The notes: a model not told the origin generated them from the letters alone. A DNA stretch of 64,000 bases from Strongylocentrotus droebachiensis (GCA_035222895.1 JAVYIG010002104.1:207539-271538), one strand, 5' to 3'. Positions 12,701 to 23,434 are shown, counted from the first letter of the stretch. Numbers and translations are program-made.

Positions 12701-14481
12701 AAATAGTTTGTGTACTTCCACATGTTGTTTTGTCTATGTACAGGGACCTGTATTACAGTGATGTTCAGTCATTTGGCAGCCAGTCAATTGTTGATGACAT
12801 TATTGACAACCTCTGCTGTTTATTGCAAGTACCAAGACGCTGCCTTCATGTTGTAAGTTCACCTTTTACCCCTGATTTTAAAGCCTATCTGCACTAGTTT
12901 GGCCAGCGGGATTCGACCTCCCTGCATGGTCACTGGCAGGTGGTTATCTCATCAAATCAGATCTCAATTAACATAAGAAAAAGAGGATCATGGGGGACCA
13001 ACGGGTACTGCTTAGGCATTGTTGGCTATATAGAGGGCGCAAGTACATACAAGTAGTGCAGCCCTGCTTTAACCAGACAACAATTGCTCTACTGTTGATT
13101 TCCTTTGCCTACTGAATTCCTAGCTTCAACCCTGGACTAAAAATGTAGAGATACCCGACCCTAATCTTATTCCTCATCCCAGACCTACTATATTGTGTTA
13201 CTCACTACGGGAGCCTATTCACATACAGGATATGCTTTTTATTTAGGCTCCCCACATTTTACATTGTTCTACCTAGCCTGGTATATATACATATTTCGAA
13301 ATTTCGTACTTATTTTCCGTACATTATATCTGATTTTTTCTTGTGTGAAATCTATTCTTATAATAATATATGCCTGTATAAAAAAGAAAAGAATATAAAC
13401 TGTTTTTCTATGTAAAATGTGGAATAAATACAACTTCAAACTTCAAACTTCAATCGTGGCCCTGTTTCTTAAAACTTGTTATCAATAAACAAGTTACAAG
13501 AACTGTTATAAGCTACTGAAAACCTTGCATTTGATGTGCTGAGAGCAAAGTTGTTATAGAGCTTTGGCACTTGTTATTGCTAAGAAGTTTTATGAAACAT
13601 AGCGCAGAACTATAAATTTATATATTTTGGTGACAGAAAGCCTAGAGGAAAATGTCTGGTCTCAATGAAAACAAAAAACTGTGATTGTCATTAAAGGAAA
13701 TAACACAGCTGCAATTTATCTTCTAGCGATAGTAATTAGTGCCTTTTAACATTTTTGATTAGCCAACTCGATGAAAACTTTCTTCAAGAAATGTTCTCTT
13801 TTGTTTGTAAATTGCACTACAATTTTGTTTATATACATGTGATTTGTTTTCTTCTTGAAATGTACTTTTGGTATTGCTACCACTAGTAACAGGCTGTTTT
13901 TCATTATTGTTCATGGCATCAACAGGTCCTGCAGCTTTCTGTAAAAATAAGTTTAAAGTTTAATCCACTTTTGTCTTTTCTGACCAGCTGGCTACATCCA
14001 AAGGGTTGGTCTATGGAGATCTGTGCTTTACTGACGCTTCTGGATCCTACATAGATTGCAGCAACAATAGAACAGTGAGTATGCTATAGAGCAACATGTT
14101 GCTTATTTGATCACTTGATGGTTGTCATCATAAACATTTGTTCTTTTCAAATTCAAATTCAAAGTTTCTTCAACACTCTTCATAAAGAAATTTAAAACAT
14201 ACATATACAGAATGGAATGATAAAAAAAGAACAAGATAGTGATAAAAATTACAATGGTAATTTATGAGAGCATTTAGGATAGGCAAAAAGTAGAGATTCC
14301 TTATATGAAAGCCTACCCCTAAACACACACTAAACTGTTTGTATTGAGAATTTAGGTCATAATCAGTGTTTAGGCACATCTTCTAGTCACATCTTTGCTG
14401 TGGTTGTTCACAAGAGTTGGCTGCACTGTATGCAATCTTCGAAGATCTCTCTCTCTCTCTTTCTCTCTCTCTCTTTATCTA

Positions 14482-14516
<35 letters not shown>

Positions 14517-17500
14517 TTCTTTCTCCTAGCATTGTGTACTATTTTTTCACACATTAAAGAAAATCAATATACAAAGGGGATGTGCTCAAGTGCTATGAAG
14601 TATGACCCCTTGATTGCATTTGAACATGACATAAAATTCATTTGTTCTGCAAATGAATGCAATTGGATTTTCTGTGAAATTCTCTGTATTACAGGGAACA
14701 CAAGTGACGAATCATGTTGGAGGAATTTCAAGTATCCTTTTTAAGTAGAGTTTGAAGTAAAAAAAAGAGCAACCAAGCAAGCGGCAAAAACAATAAAATA
14801 CTGATTTTTATGGGGAAATGAGTGTTTAAAAAAAAGAAACTGGTAAAGTTGAATACATGATGCATGTAAAAATAATTCTGATGTTTAAAAAAAGATGAAC
14901 CGTGAAAACTAAATGTGTTGACATCTAATGAAGATCTCCATGTAGTTTGAGAAAATCCTTTATCTTTGAACTTAATTTCTGAGGTGGTTGTGTATTGAAT
15001 GATGTTGTAAAGATTGCATCAACTCTTTTGATAAAACTAAATAAAAGATGTACCGGGTATGTTAATATTTATGAAGATAGGCAGCCATCAAACTAAAGCA
15101 TTAACAAATTAGCATGTAAAAACCTGATCCTGTTCAGATAAATTTGCGATAGTTGATAAATGAATGTTTTGAGTGGGCTCTTATAAAATGATGAATTTAA
15201 ACTACTTTTTAAAGGTTTATGTGGTGGTCGGCTCTTTGCCCTACCTAAACAATGACCTAGGTTCAATACCCAGTTACATCTTTGTGCGATGATGTCATAT
15301 ATCAGTTTTGAGATAAACTTTTTTTAGAAAAGATATTTAGGTGTATCTGAATGACGCACAACTGTACATACCCATTTACTTAACCACACGCTCACTTTTG
15401 AAAGACGTGTATTGATATCTTATGAAGATCGTGATGTAGGGGAAGTTATTATTTATTTTTAAAAATAAATTTGCCAAGGAAAGATTTTCACAGGTTTACC
15501 AGCCCCTCTACTATCCACATGGTCTAAAAATCACTTTGTCTAATGACCATTTGGTCTAATCTCCAATAAGTCTACTGGGTGGGCTGGGTGTAGACCTTAT
15601 GGGAATAGACTAATTGGTAGTAGACGAACTGGTTGTAGACCAAACAGCAATTCACCTTTTCGCAGACGGTCCATACCAGGAGGTTATTGAAAATCTAGTC
15701 AATTTATTGAACTGAAATAGAATAATAGATGAAAATAAATTCAAACTCCTTTCATATCTAATGAAGATAACCAAACATAATCATGTAGTTGAAGCCTTTG
15801 ATTTTGTTCATCAATTATCTGACATAAAATGATTGAATTTTAGACAATGAAGTGGTGATTGTTATGAAATGAAGACTTGATTTAAAATAGAATTTATGAA
15901 CAAAGACAGTTTAATATCTAATGAAGATAACCAAACATAATTATCATGTGGAAATAATTGAATTTGTTCATCGATTATCTGACATAAAATCATTGAATTT
16001 AAGATAATGAAGTAGTGATTGTTATGAAATGAAGACTTGATTCATAATGAAATTTAAAAAAAAATGATTTGACATCTTATGAAGATAGCTTGTCAGAATG
16101 GAGGAATTTTAATATCATCAACTGACTTTTTTTCTGAAATCACAAGGATACTAACATTTATACAAAGGTCATAAATTACTTGAGTGTGTAGCTTATGCAC
16201 TGTCAAACACTTAAGAAGTTCAATCAAAGATATCTTTTATAATCTTATAATGATTACTAGCAGGTGGAGCTATAATTTGAATGTATACCTCATTTTATAA
16301 GATCATTTTGTAAATATAAAATGAAATCATTACTTATTCCAAATTTGTTGGTCTCAAGCGTTATTGGTCATGTGGGCTTTAGCTGTAAATGTTATCCAGT
16401 ATGTATACCTCGATTATATAAGATAGATTTTTTTGTTTTAATGAAATGAAATCTTTACTTCTTTCAAACTTGTGGGTCTTAAGGGTTATCAGTCATATGG
16501 GCTTTAGCTGTAAATGCTATCCAGTATTTTCCTTTACCAAGATTCTAATCTAGACATACACAGCCATGCTAAGTTTGTGTTGATAATAGAGAAAGATGCT
16601 ACCTTTCAGAAGATCATAGATGATGGTATGATGGACAGAATGCGTAAATGCATCATTATCACTGTGAGTTTCAAGTTTCAAGTTTATTTGTTTCACATTT
16701 CACAAAACAGATTTCACATAAATGACAAAATTAGAACATAATATGAAATATACTCAAAGTATGAAATTATATAATCAATTCCTTGTAAAGACGTTGAAAT
16801 TAATTGTATTAAATGGTAGGTTATACAGGGTGAAATGTGAGGAACCTATTAAAAAGCTCAGCTTGTAGATTATAGGTTCCCCTAAATAAAAACTAATATT
16901 TGATTGAAGTGGTTGCAATGGTGAAGGACGTAACAATAATAATAGGTGGGCAAGAAGGCCTTAACATAAGATGATGTACAAAGTTAAACAAACAAAAATT
17001 GCAGAAACAGCAAACAAATTAATCTATTACCAAAGGAATTTCACGATTGTCACCTTTACATATTGTGGTTGACCCAGTCTTAAAATGTACCATGTCTCAA
17101 GAACAAGATCTATCAATGAATTTGTTGACACCACCAGCCTAGAAAGAAAAACACTAAGTGAAAAGTTTCTCATATTTTTTTCTTTAGTCTACCTGTGGTC
17201 AGTTTTGTTTCTGTGTTTCCTATTTTAAAGAAAAATACAGCTAAAGACAGACTATTTTCTTTGAATGTATTAAATGATAACCATGGAGCTTAAAATCTTC
17301 ATAACAAGTCTACTCAATCGGCTTTAGATGTGCACTTGTGGATGATGTGATGTCTTCTTGTTTTTTAAAGTTGAAAATGTTGAAAGCTATTTTCAGTGGC
17401 AAACTTGATCATGATAGCAAGATGCTTTGAAGAAAATCAGACTAATTAGATAAACAGATCAGTGACATTTTGAAAACTTATAAGAAAGCAATGAATTTTG

Positions 17501-20500
17501 AAAGTTGTGAAGATCTTCAAACACACGCATTTGTTCATTCGTTGATGACTCTACCAATATTTTAGGGTAAAAGATTATAATGTTAACACCAGAATGATGG
17601 TTCATAGGCTATAAAACAGCAGAGATTTGTGACAAATTGTAAACATTATAAGAGTTATCATTTTGTTCTTCAAAGTTTTGAATATTTCAAACACACTACT
17701 CTTTGAGAGTCTACAATATGTAACTTTACTGCTTTATTTGTTGACACTTTTTTGTGTTTTTCTTTGTAGGGTAAAGGTTTCCCAGACATTAACACCAGAA
17801 TGATGGTTCGTAAGCTCTGGGACACTTTACACATTCCTGTGTTTGCTTTAGTAGATGCTGATCCACATGGTGAGCTGTATGAAGTATCAATGCCATACAA
17901 TCTTGTACTTACAATTTTGAATAAACTATTATTATTATTTTAACATAAAGCGCCAGTAATTTTTTTTTTATTTGGTTGTAGAAGAATATACTATCCGGAA
18001 TAAAATCAGGAGGCCCGATGGCTCAGTGGTAGAGCAGTGGTCTCATAACCGGGAGGTCCCCGCATTTGAAACAAAGTTATTGCGCTCGTGCCCTTTGGTC
18101 AGGATTTAATCCTTATTACCAAGTCCCTCGAAGAAGATTTAAAGCCGTAGGTCCCCTGGTTGCTTACTTACAAGCATGTACATACTTTCCTAGCAGTCGG
18201 GTAAAGCAATACTCAAACATTTTCATCACATCATGATTCCCTCCGGATTCATATTGATATACATTATCACAATGCAAACGCAATATTAGAATGATCTAAA
18301 GTTCAGTCTATAAAAGAGCTACATGTATAAACCAAATACACTACTAGTTTCAAATACTCTTCACTCAATGGAAACTATATACAGCCATTATTTAAATCGT
18401 TCCTTTATCTCTTTTCTTGCAGGCTTAGCTATCCTCTTTGTGTACAAGTTTGGATCAAGGGTAAGTGATCTATACATGTTATATATTAGTTTGCATGAAC
18501 TAAGATAACTTGTAAATTAGTGTTCATGGGTTACAAATCTAGTATTGTTTTTGTTTCTTCTTCATTTGAAATTTATGTGAATTTCTAATGGAGTCATAGG
18601 GATCCATTGATTATTGATATCATCTTAATTATTGTTATTCTCATTTTGGTAACTAGTCTTTTCCATGATTCTGTCCTCATTCTGCATGTGATGACATAAA
18701 TGGTACCCTGGGGTACCAAAACAAATTCGGCCATTTTGTTGAATTATTTATTTATTTTTTAAGGCTGTACCCTGGGTTACCAAAAAGTGGGAAATTATTT
18801 TTGTGTGATTTTTTCAACCTTCAATTGTGTCCAATGTTCTTGTAAAAAATCCTTTAAGTCCTGTATTTCTAAAATTCATTGTTGTTATGAGTAATTATTC
18901 TATTATTGATATCATTTCATGCTGTTATGATACACCCTGTATTATTATTGTGGTATAATTAAAATTATTAATTATAAATGAAAGTTCTATTTTGTGTTAT
19001 GAGGCTATCTGTGTACAGCAGTCATGATAATCTCATGTGTTGTGAATAAACAAATTTTCCAATTGAATAATAAAAATGAAAATCACATTATGAAGTGGTA
19101 TTATCTTTTATTTTCTGTCTTGGCAAGAATGAGGAGAATACAGGCTTCAGAAGGTACTGTACATAACTTGGCACTAGTGATCGCTTGTGATCGTGAGCGA
19201 GCGCTATAGCGCGAGCAGTGCATGCATGCACACCATGCATAGTATACACCATAGAGATACCACGGAACTATGTACACGCACTCCATACATTGTACTCGAG
19301 TGGACGCGAGATGGCGCTACACAACGCGGTACCCCGGGGTACTACGGTACCCCGGGGTAACGCGTGGTGCATCATGTGCACTTTATAGCTAAATTTCTGA
19401 GTCATTTACTCCATGGGTTGTTATTTAATTGACTAATCAAGGGGTGATGAAACATTTTTTTCTCTCAATATTTTCATAAATCATTTGGTATCAAAACTAT
19501 TACTGTCTTTTATTTTATCAATAATGTTTTCCTGGTATAATATGACAAATATTCTGGTCATTACAAATATTTTTGTGAAATTAGTAATGTTCATAGTATA
19601 GTGTTAGTGCGATAATTACTTATCAATGATAATGCTCCAAGCATAGTATGCTGATGGAGCCCATGTTACCTTACTAATTCTTCCAATTTCATTATTACCC
19701 TTCAGTCGCTGAGCTATGAATCCCACAGCCTGACGGTCCCATCAATACGATGGCTTGGGGTGTTACCCTCAGACGTCAAAGGATTGCGAATCCCTGAGAA
19801 GGCGCTCGTACCACTCTCTCCATCAGACCTGAAGAAAGCTTCACACCTCATGAGAAGACCATTCTATAGAGAGCTCCCACAATGGATGTCAGAGGTTAGT
19901 CTATTAATTAATTTTGTATCAATTTGTCAGAGTTGGGGCAGGGGGGGGGGGGGGGGCAGAGGGGGCGGAGGGGCTCTCTTCAAGTTTTTGAAGAAAAATA
20001 ATTTTTCCAAGTAGGATAAATCAGAGACTACAGTACTTGGAGACCCACATTAAATCCAAAGAAAGCTTCCCATTTCATTAAAAGGCCCGTCCTATAAAGA
20101 GCTCCTCCAGTGGATGTATTTCCTTTGGGGTTCTTAGGCATTAACACATTGGAGGTGTAAGGTAGTTACATATATTTGAATAGCAGCAATTGAAAAATAT
20201 CCAGAGGAAGCTTTATTTTGAGTTCAAACTTTCCCCTTCAAATAATTGCAGAATGACAATGTATCCTCATTAGCAAACTGCTTGTAATTAATTTAGATGC
20301 CACCTTTTATGTGCAAGGTTCTTTTGAAATGCCTTAAGGAAATGCATTTGATTGAAATGAAGAAAAAATATATGTACACTGTATGTATGAAATTTATACC
20401 AAACACCAGTAGTACCATTGAAATTATCTTCAGATGCCTGTAATATATTTCCTGAATGTTATCATTGCTGACAGCTGCAAGAAATGTTGCACTCCGGATA

Positions 20501-21191
20501 CAAGGCTTGAAATCCAGAGCTTGACGGCCATCTCAGAATCTTATTTTCTTCAACATCTACGACTATTAATAGCTATGTTTATATTGCACGCATATCCATC
20601 CCAGAGGGCACCTACAAAGTAGTATTATTACCATGGCTTATTTAGCTCAGCTGCCCTAAAGCACTAAAAGCATTCAACTATTGAATTCCCACCAGGTACT
20701 CATTGAGTAGAGATAATTGTGGTGGTTATTTTACCTGACTGCTATGAAAGCATAAATGCTTGTAAGTAAGCAACCAGACGGCCGACGGCTTTAGGTCCTC
20801 TCTGAGGAACCTGGTAATGAGGATTAATGCCTTACCAAAGGGCACTAGCGCATCGACTTGGTTTCGAACCCGGGTCACCGGATCACGAGACCACTGCTCT
20901 ACCGACTGAGCTATGCTAGACTAGTGTCTTGCAAAATGACAATAGTGCTGTGGCAGGACTCTAACCGCAAACCACGTGATCCAGAGTCTGATGAAGTCTC
21001 CACTATGCCTCTACTAAAGCCTATATTAACCTTTGTTTGGGGGGTTTCTTTGTGATTTTTACCCCATACAGCTGCAAGAGATGTTGCACTCCGGATACAA
21101 GGCTGAAATCCAGAGCTTGACGGCCATCTCAGAAACCTTCCTCACCGATGTCTACCTACCGACTAAACTAAGATGTGGAGGATGGATTTGA
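9572..21191 (+). CDS. SPO11: Meiotic recombination protein SPO11 (multi-exon gene span)
   Basis: SPO11 makes the DNA double-strand breaks that start meiotic recombination, using a Tyr nucleophile; it is the homologue of topoisomerase VI subunit A. Coding exons: 9572-9720, 10261-10374, 11253-11341, [microexon not found], 12239-12271, 12744-12852, 13988-14074, 14695-14731, 16554-16663, 17770-17869, 18423-18460, 19706-19894, 21072-21191. All have GT donors and AG acceptors with matching phases, except the gap before 12239. The expected product is about 402 residues against 396 for the human long isoform. Visible hallmarks are the catalytic Tyr region RDLYYSDVQSFG, the Toprim glutamate in VLIIEKDATF, the Toprim aspartates in DADPHG, and the C-terminal GGWI. 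A polyadenylation-type AATAAA lies about 535 nt past the stop. Homology is from recognition, not a search. Confidence 0.93.
10261..10374 (+). CDS. SPO11: SPO11 exon 2, 114 nt, frame-neutral
   Basis: Encodes RQEVLHRIEAVIENVVTCIA and onward to NSWDSV, matching the segment of human SPO11-beta that ends in SSWENI. It begins and ends in phase 2, so skipping it removes exactly 38 residues without a frameshift. Human SPO11-alpha lacks the same number of residues. Confidence 0.92.
11253..11341 (+). CDS. SPO11: SPO11 exon 3
   Basis: Encodes FREDVGLEMKNDGKMTEVRF through STNRF, followed by a GTAAGT donor in phase 1. A second in-frame acceptor lies six bases downstream (TTTCAG), so two-residue variation is possible. 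The upstream acceptor gives the better length match. Confidence 0.88.
11716..12167. mobile_element. MITE with 39-bp terminal inverted repeats in a SPO11 intron
   Basis: The ends at 11716-11754 and 12129-12167 are reverse complements with about two mismatches over 39 bp, sharing a core ATGGGGCC plus GTCACCACG. The interior of about 375 bp is AT-rich and non-coding. It sits in the intron where the missing SPO11 microexon should be. Superfamily not assigned. Confidence 0.75.
12239..12271 (+). CDS. SPO11: SPO11 exon 5 (33 nt)
   Basis: Encodes LVQTDTYSTK between a CTACAG acceptor and a GTGAGC donor. It completes an Arg codon with the next exon, which leads into the catalytic-Tyr motif. Entry needs a preceding exon ending with two bases of a codon, which exon 3 does not supply, so a microexon must intervene. 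Confidence 0.85.
12744..12852 (+). CDS. SPO11: SPO11 exon 6, catalytic tyrosine
   Basis: Encodes DLYYSDVQSFGSQSIVDDII and continues to RRCLHV, ending at GTAAGT in phase 0. The paired tyrosines in the DLYYSD context match the family active site. Confidence 0.95.
12885..13095. repeat. Interspersed repeat, copy 1 (inverted relative to 25655-25850)
   Basis: Shares a recognisable block with the later locus in opposite orientation, including AAGAAAAAGAGGATC and the neighbouring GGGGGACCAA. No coding content. Family unknown. Confidence 0.6.
13190..13453 (+). mobile_element. Possible retroelement 3' end with CTTCAAA tail
   Basis: A stretch ending in a GGAATAAAT signal followed by three copies of the heptamer CTTCAAA, the style of a non-LTR element 3' terminus. 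No reverse-transcriptase coding sequence remains. Confidence 0.4.
13459..13605. mobile_element. Small TIR MITE
   Basis: The ends TGTTTCTTAAAACTTGTTAT and the complement of AAGAAGTTTTATGAAACAT form imperfect inverted repeats of about 30 bp around a short interior. This is a non-autonomous element in a SPO11 intron. Confidence 0.5.
13988..14074 (+). CDS. SPO11: SPO11 exon 7
   Basis: Encodes LATSKGLVYGDLCFTDASGS and ends NNRT. Begins and ends in phase 0 with CAG and GTGAGT signals. Matches the LSTSKGLIAGNLRY region of human SPO11. Confidence 0.95.
14445..14527. repeat. (CT)n microsatellite
   Basis: An imperfect CT run with interspersed TTT, about 150 nt upstream of SPO11 exon 8. Confidence 0.85.
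14695..14731 (+). CDS. SPO11: SPO11 exon 8 (37 nt)
   Basis: Encodes GTQVTNHVGGIS and leaves a single base that joins exon 9 to form Asn. The donor GTATCC is weak, but the reading GGISN-IHSHAKFVL aligns with human GIRNLVTDAKFVL. Confidence 0.85.
15745..16070. repeat. Approximately 160-bp tandem duplication in SPO11 intron 8
   Basis: Two adjacent units share ATATCTAATGAAGATAACCA and, further on, TTATCTGACATAAAAT and GTGATTGTTATGAAATGAAG. The motif TCTNATGAAGATN also recurs singly at about 14925, 15418 and 16073. Confidence 0.75.
16280..16530. repeat. Approximately 125-bp tandem duplication next to SPO11 exon 9
   Basis: Two units both read GTATACCTC, then a segment GGGCTTTAGCTGTAAATG, then TATCCAGTAT. 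The second unit runs directly into the exon 9 acceptor. Confidence 0.75.
16554..16663 (+). CDS. SPO11: SPO11 exon 9, Toprim glutamate
   Basis: Encodes IHSHAKFVLIIEKDATFQKI and onward to KCIIIT, with a TAG acceptor and GTGAGT donor. The Glu in LIIEKD is the conserved metal-binding residue of the Toprim fold. Confidence 0.95.
17563..17610 (+). pseudogene. Decayed duplicate of SPO11 exon 10 in the preceding intron
   Basis: The segment repeats the acceptor (TTTTAG) and parts of exon 10, including AACACCAGAATGATGGTTC. In the exon frame it reads GGT AAA AGA TTA TAA, a premature stop, and similarity fades after GGCT. It lies about 205 nt upstream of the real exon, fitting a local tandem duplication whose copy decayed. 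Confidence 0.8.
17770..17869 (+). CDS. SPO11: SPO11 exon 10, Toprim aspartates
   Basis: Encodes GKGFPDINTRMMVRKLWDTL and ends with VDADPHG split across the intron. DADPHG carries the two conserved metal-binding Asp residues. Confidence 0.96.
18008..18210 (+). repeat. tRNA-derived SINE, copy 1
   Basis: The head has GGCTCAGTGGTAGAGC (A box), with a diverged B-box region. The body shares GTGCCCTTTGGT and TGGTTGCTTACTTACAAGCA with the copy at 20730-20922. It sits inside a SPO11 intron in gene orientation. Confidence 0.8.
18423..18460 (+). CDS. SPO11: SPO11 exon 11 (38 nt)
   Basis: Encodes GLAILFVYKFGSR with its flanking split codon, matching human GIEIMCIYKYGS. Acceptor TTGCAG and donor GTAAGT are both strong. 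Confidence 0.94.
18700..19380. repeat. Cluster of GGTACCC-type palindromes in a SPO11 intron
   Basis: Palindromic or near-palindromic motifs occur at about 18709 (GGTACCCTGGGGTACC), 18773 and twice at 19328-19365 (GGTACCCCGGGGTAC). A GC-rich patch with GCGCTATAGCGC lies at about 19200. Possibly termini of an unclassified element. Confidence 0.4.
19706..19894 (+). CDS. SPO11: SPO11 exon 12
   Basis: Encodes 63 residues starting SLSYESHSLTVPSIRWLGVL and ending LPQWMSE, phase 0 at both ends. Strong match to the human SMSFEAHHLTVPAIRWLGLL region. Confidence 0.96.
20051..20118 (+). pseudogene. Decayed duplicate of the 3' part of SPO11 exon 12
   Basis: The sequence CCAAAGAAAGCTTCCCATTT and the following CTATAAAGAGCTCCTCCAGT align with the end of exon 12, with several substitutions. 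It is not preceded by a usable acceptor in frame. Confidence 0.75.
20472..20560 (+). pseudogene. Frameshifted duplicate of SPO11 exon 13
   Basis: Nearly identical to the first 75 nt of exon 13 (shared core TGTTGCACTCCGGATACAAG) including a CAG acceptor. One extra T after AAGGC shifts the frame and creates an immediate TGA. If spliced from exon 12 it would give a protein lacking the conserved C-terminus. It is probably a pseudo-exon, but it could serve as an alternative terminal exon. Confidence 0.85.
20730..20922 (-). repeat. tRNA-derived SINE, copy 2 (reverse orientation)
   Basis: On the minus strand it reads TAGCTCAGTCGGTAGAGC (A box) and GGGTTCGAAACC (B box), then a body with GTGCCCTTTGGTAAGGC and GGTTGCTTACTTACAAGC. 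This copy is the better preserved of the two in SPO11. Confidence 0.85.
21072..21191 (+). CDS. SPO11: SPO11 exon 13, C-terminus and stop
   Basis: Encodes 39 residues starting LQEMLHSGYKAEIQSLTAIS and ending KLRCGGWI before TGA. The ending matches human KLRFGGWI. Confidence 0.96.
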   Translation: MQEMLHSGYKAEIQSLTAISETFLTDVYLPTKLRCGGWI

Positions 21192-21725
21192 GCAGATGGA
21201 GGCCCCGCCCCCTTCCCCCCCCCCCCCCCCACTCCGGGAACGGAGGGACTGCATTCATGTTCCAAATTTTTTTGGTAAAGGTGTACTTTTCACGCATTCC
21301 GGCTCGTAACACACAAAAATCTGGCCCGTATTGACTTTACACACCGGACTTAGGGGGGTGTTTTCAAAAGGAGGGAACATACATACGTGTACCCTAAATA
21401 ACACTGAGTGAGGGGGGGGGGGGTGGGAGGGAGGGGCATTACTACACGGTTCATAGTCCCTAAACTGTATACCTATAAAACAAACAGTTTATTGATGGTG
21501 ATGCAGATCCTTTAGATTTTGTTGCATTTTTCAACTTGTATCTTGCTTTTATTATGAACAGCATTATTTTTAAAACTGTTGGATCTTCTGTCTGATTACA
21601 CCAATCAAATATTTCTTAAAATAGTATTTGACAATATGTGTGGCTTACATTACAGTTAGTTTTCTCTGATCTATGCAGATTTTTATTTTATACAGACTTG
21701 CAAGATACATGTAAGTTTTTGAAAA

Positions 21726-21731
21726 AATAAA
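21726..21731 (+). terminator. Candidate polyadenylation signal of SPO11
   Basis: AATAAA about 535 nt after the stop codon. It is plausible in distance but unconfirmed; the region is AT-rich, so chance occurrence is possible. Confidence 0.35.
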
Positions 21732-21960
21732 GATATGAAGTAAAGAGGTTAACAAGAAAACCTCAATACATGAAGCAACATAATTTTTTTTTTAAAATAT
21801 GCTTGTTAGAATATTCATTTTAAAGATTCTTAGTTCTTGTGATATCTTTTTTTTAAAATAATCTACATGAACTCATTCTTCAACTTAATATAATACTGCT
21901 TCCTGCCTTTGTAATATTCATGCATGCTTGTGGTGTAACCAATGTGTAAACATGCATACA

Positions 21961-22054
21961 CAGAGCTGCCAACTAGTACGGATTTCCCGTAATTGGTACG
22001 GAAATTAACGACCATTACGGAATGTTGTTTAAAATTACGGATTTAAAAAAAAAA

Positions 22055-22107
<53 letters not shown>

Positions 22108-22344
22108 TTTTTTCCCCCCCATTTTTCCTGGAAGACTGTGTTGTGATGATATGAAACTCATTATTTAACAACTTTGTGTGAGTAAAATCACCAAAAATGT
22201 CAGATAATCATGTGTCTGTGCAATGTTGGCGTGCCGTTTTTATTAGAGTCATAGCGCCGCATAGGAAATTACTGATTTATACCCAAAATTACTGATTTTG
22301 AGCCTTGTGATTACTGATTTTCGGTTCTGGAGGTTGGCAGCTCT
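21961..22344. mobile_element. hAT-like MITE, intact copy (384 bp)
   Basis: Begins CAGAGCTGCCAACTAG and ends GGTTGGCAGCTCT, a 12-bp inverted repeat. It is flanked on both sides by GCATACA. A poly-T run of about 45 bp lies inside. No transposase. Another copy with its own flanking repeat is at 23435-24488. Confidence 0.8.
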
Positions 22345-22819
22345 GCATACATTATTTATTGATACTGGAGAAGTATGTAGGTTAGATAGATCATAATCAA
22401 TAGGGTGAGTATACACAGAGACAAATGGTTCCTTGTGCTATGTTTTTAAAACCGAATATCCAGACTAGTATTTGGTGCAATTCTAAATTTGTCTAATGTA
22501 GCTCTGTGCTTTTATCTTTATCCACCCCGGAAATGGGTCATTTAAATGGAGAGCACTAATTTGTATATGTTTCATTGTTTCAACAATGTACTGTGCAATC
22601 AAAACAACAACTAAAACCAAGACGTGCATACAATGTATGATTATTTGTAAATACGGTACAAATGTGTTTTATTTATTCATTTTTAAAATATATATATTGA
22701 AGAAGTATAAATATTTATCTCATAAACTATATTTTGATACCAGTATAAGTACTATAGATTAACCGGACATGCCTTTAAGAAATGTAGAGGCAATATTCTT
22801 ATGATGATATTGCCATTAT

Positions 22820-23078
22820 GCAGGCGCGGATCCAGGAATTTCTTGCCGGGGGGGGGGCACACATATATATATATATTTTTTTAGTCCCCCCAAAATCGTA
22901 ACGACTCAGCCAGCCGCTAAATAAGCGGGGGGGGGGGGGGGGGGGGGGGGGGGAGGGAAGAGGACACTTTTTTTTTGGGGGGGGGGGTCACATAATTTTT
23001 AAATTTTTAAACTTTCTCCGTTGGGGGGGGGGGAGGGGGGGGGGGGGTAAGGTCACCTTTTAAGGTCAGCCATTTCCA

Positions 23079-23109
<31 letters not shown>

Positions 23110-23270
23110 ATTTTTTTTTTGGGGGGGGGGGGCCCGGGGGCATGTCCCTGTTATTCAGTACATTTTGGGAGACTTTAGGGCTGATTTAAACATATTTTTT
23201 TGGCCGGGGAGGCACGTGCCCCCTGTGCCCCCCCCCCCCCCCCCCCCCCCCTCTGGATCCACCACTGTTA
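22820..23270. mobile_element. G/C-homopolymer element bounded by GCGGATCCAGG
   Basis: Starts CAGGCGCGGATCCAGGAAT and ends near CTCTGGATCCACCACTG, with long G and C runs between. The same GGATCC-type termini recur at about 39600, 53036, 56150, 59255 and 63805. Homopolymer lengths here may be assembly-sensitive. Confidence 0.6.
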
Positions 23271-23434
23271 TGGTTTATCTACAATAATATAAGTGGTTAA
23301 TTGACAAGCACATTTTATAACATACAGCTCAAGACTGATTGTAATTTTGTGCTCTGAATAAATTTTGTCGAAAACTTTTTTTTTTTCTTCTCAAGAAACC
23401 TTTAGAGATGTTCTGTTTATCGAGCCAGCTTTGG

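Noticed and set aside
14400-14744. 114-codon open frame with Ser/Leu repeats
   Set aside because: It is mostly a CT microsatellite plus SPO11 exon 8 read in the wrong frame.
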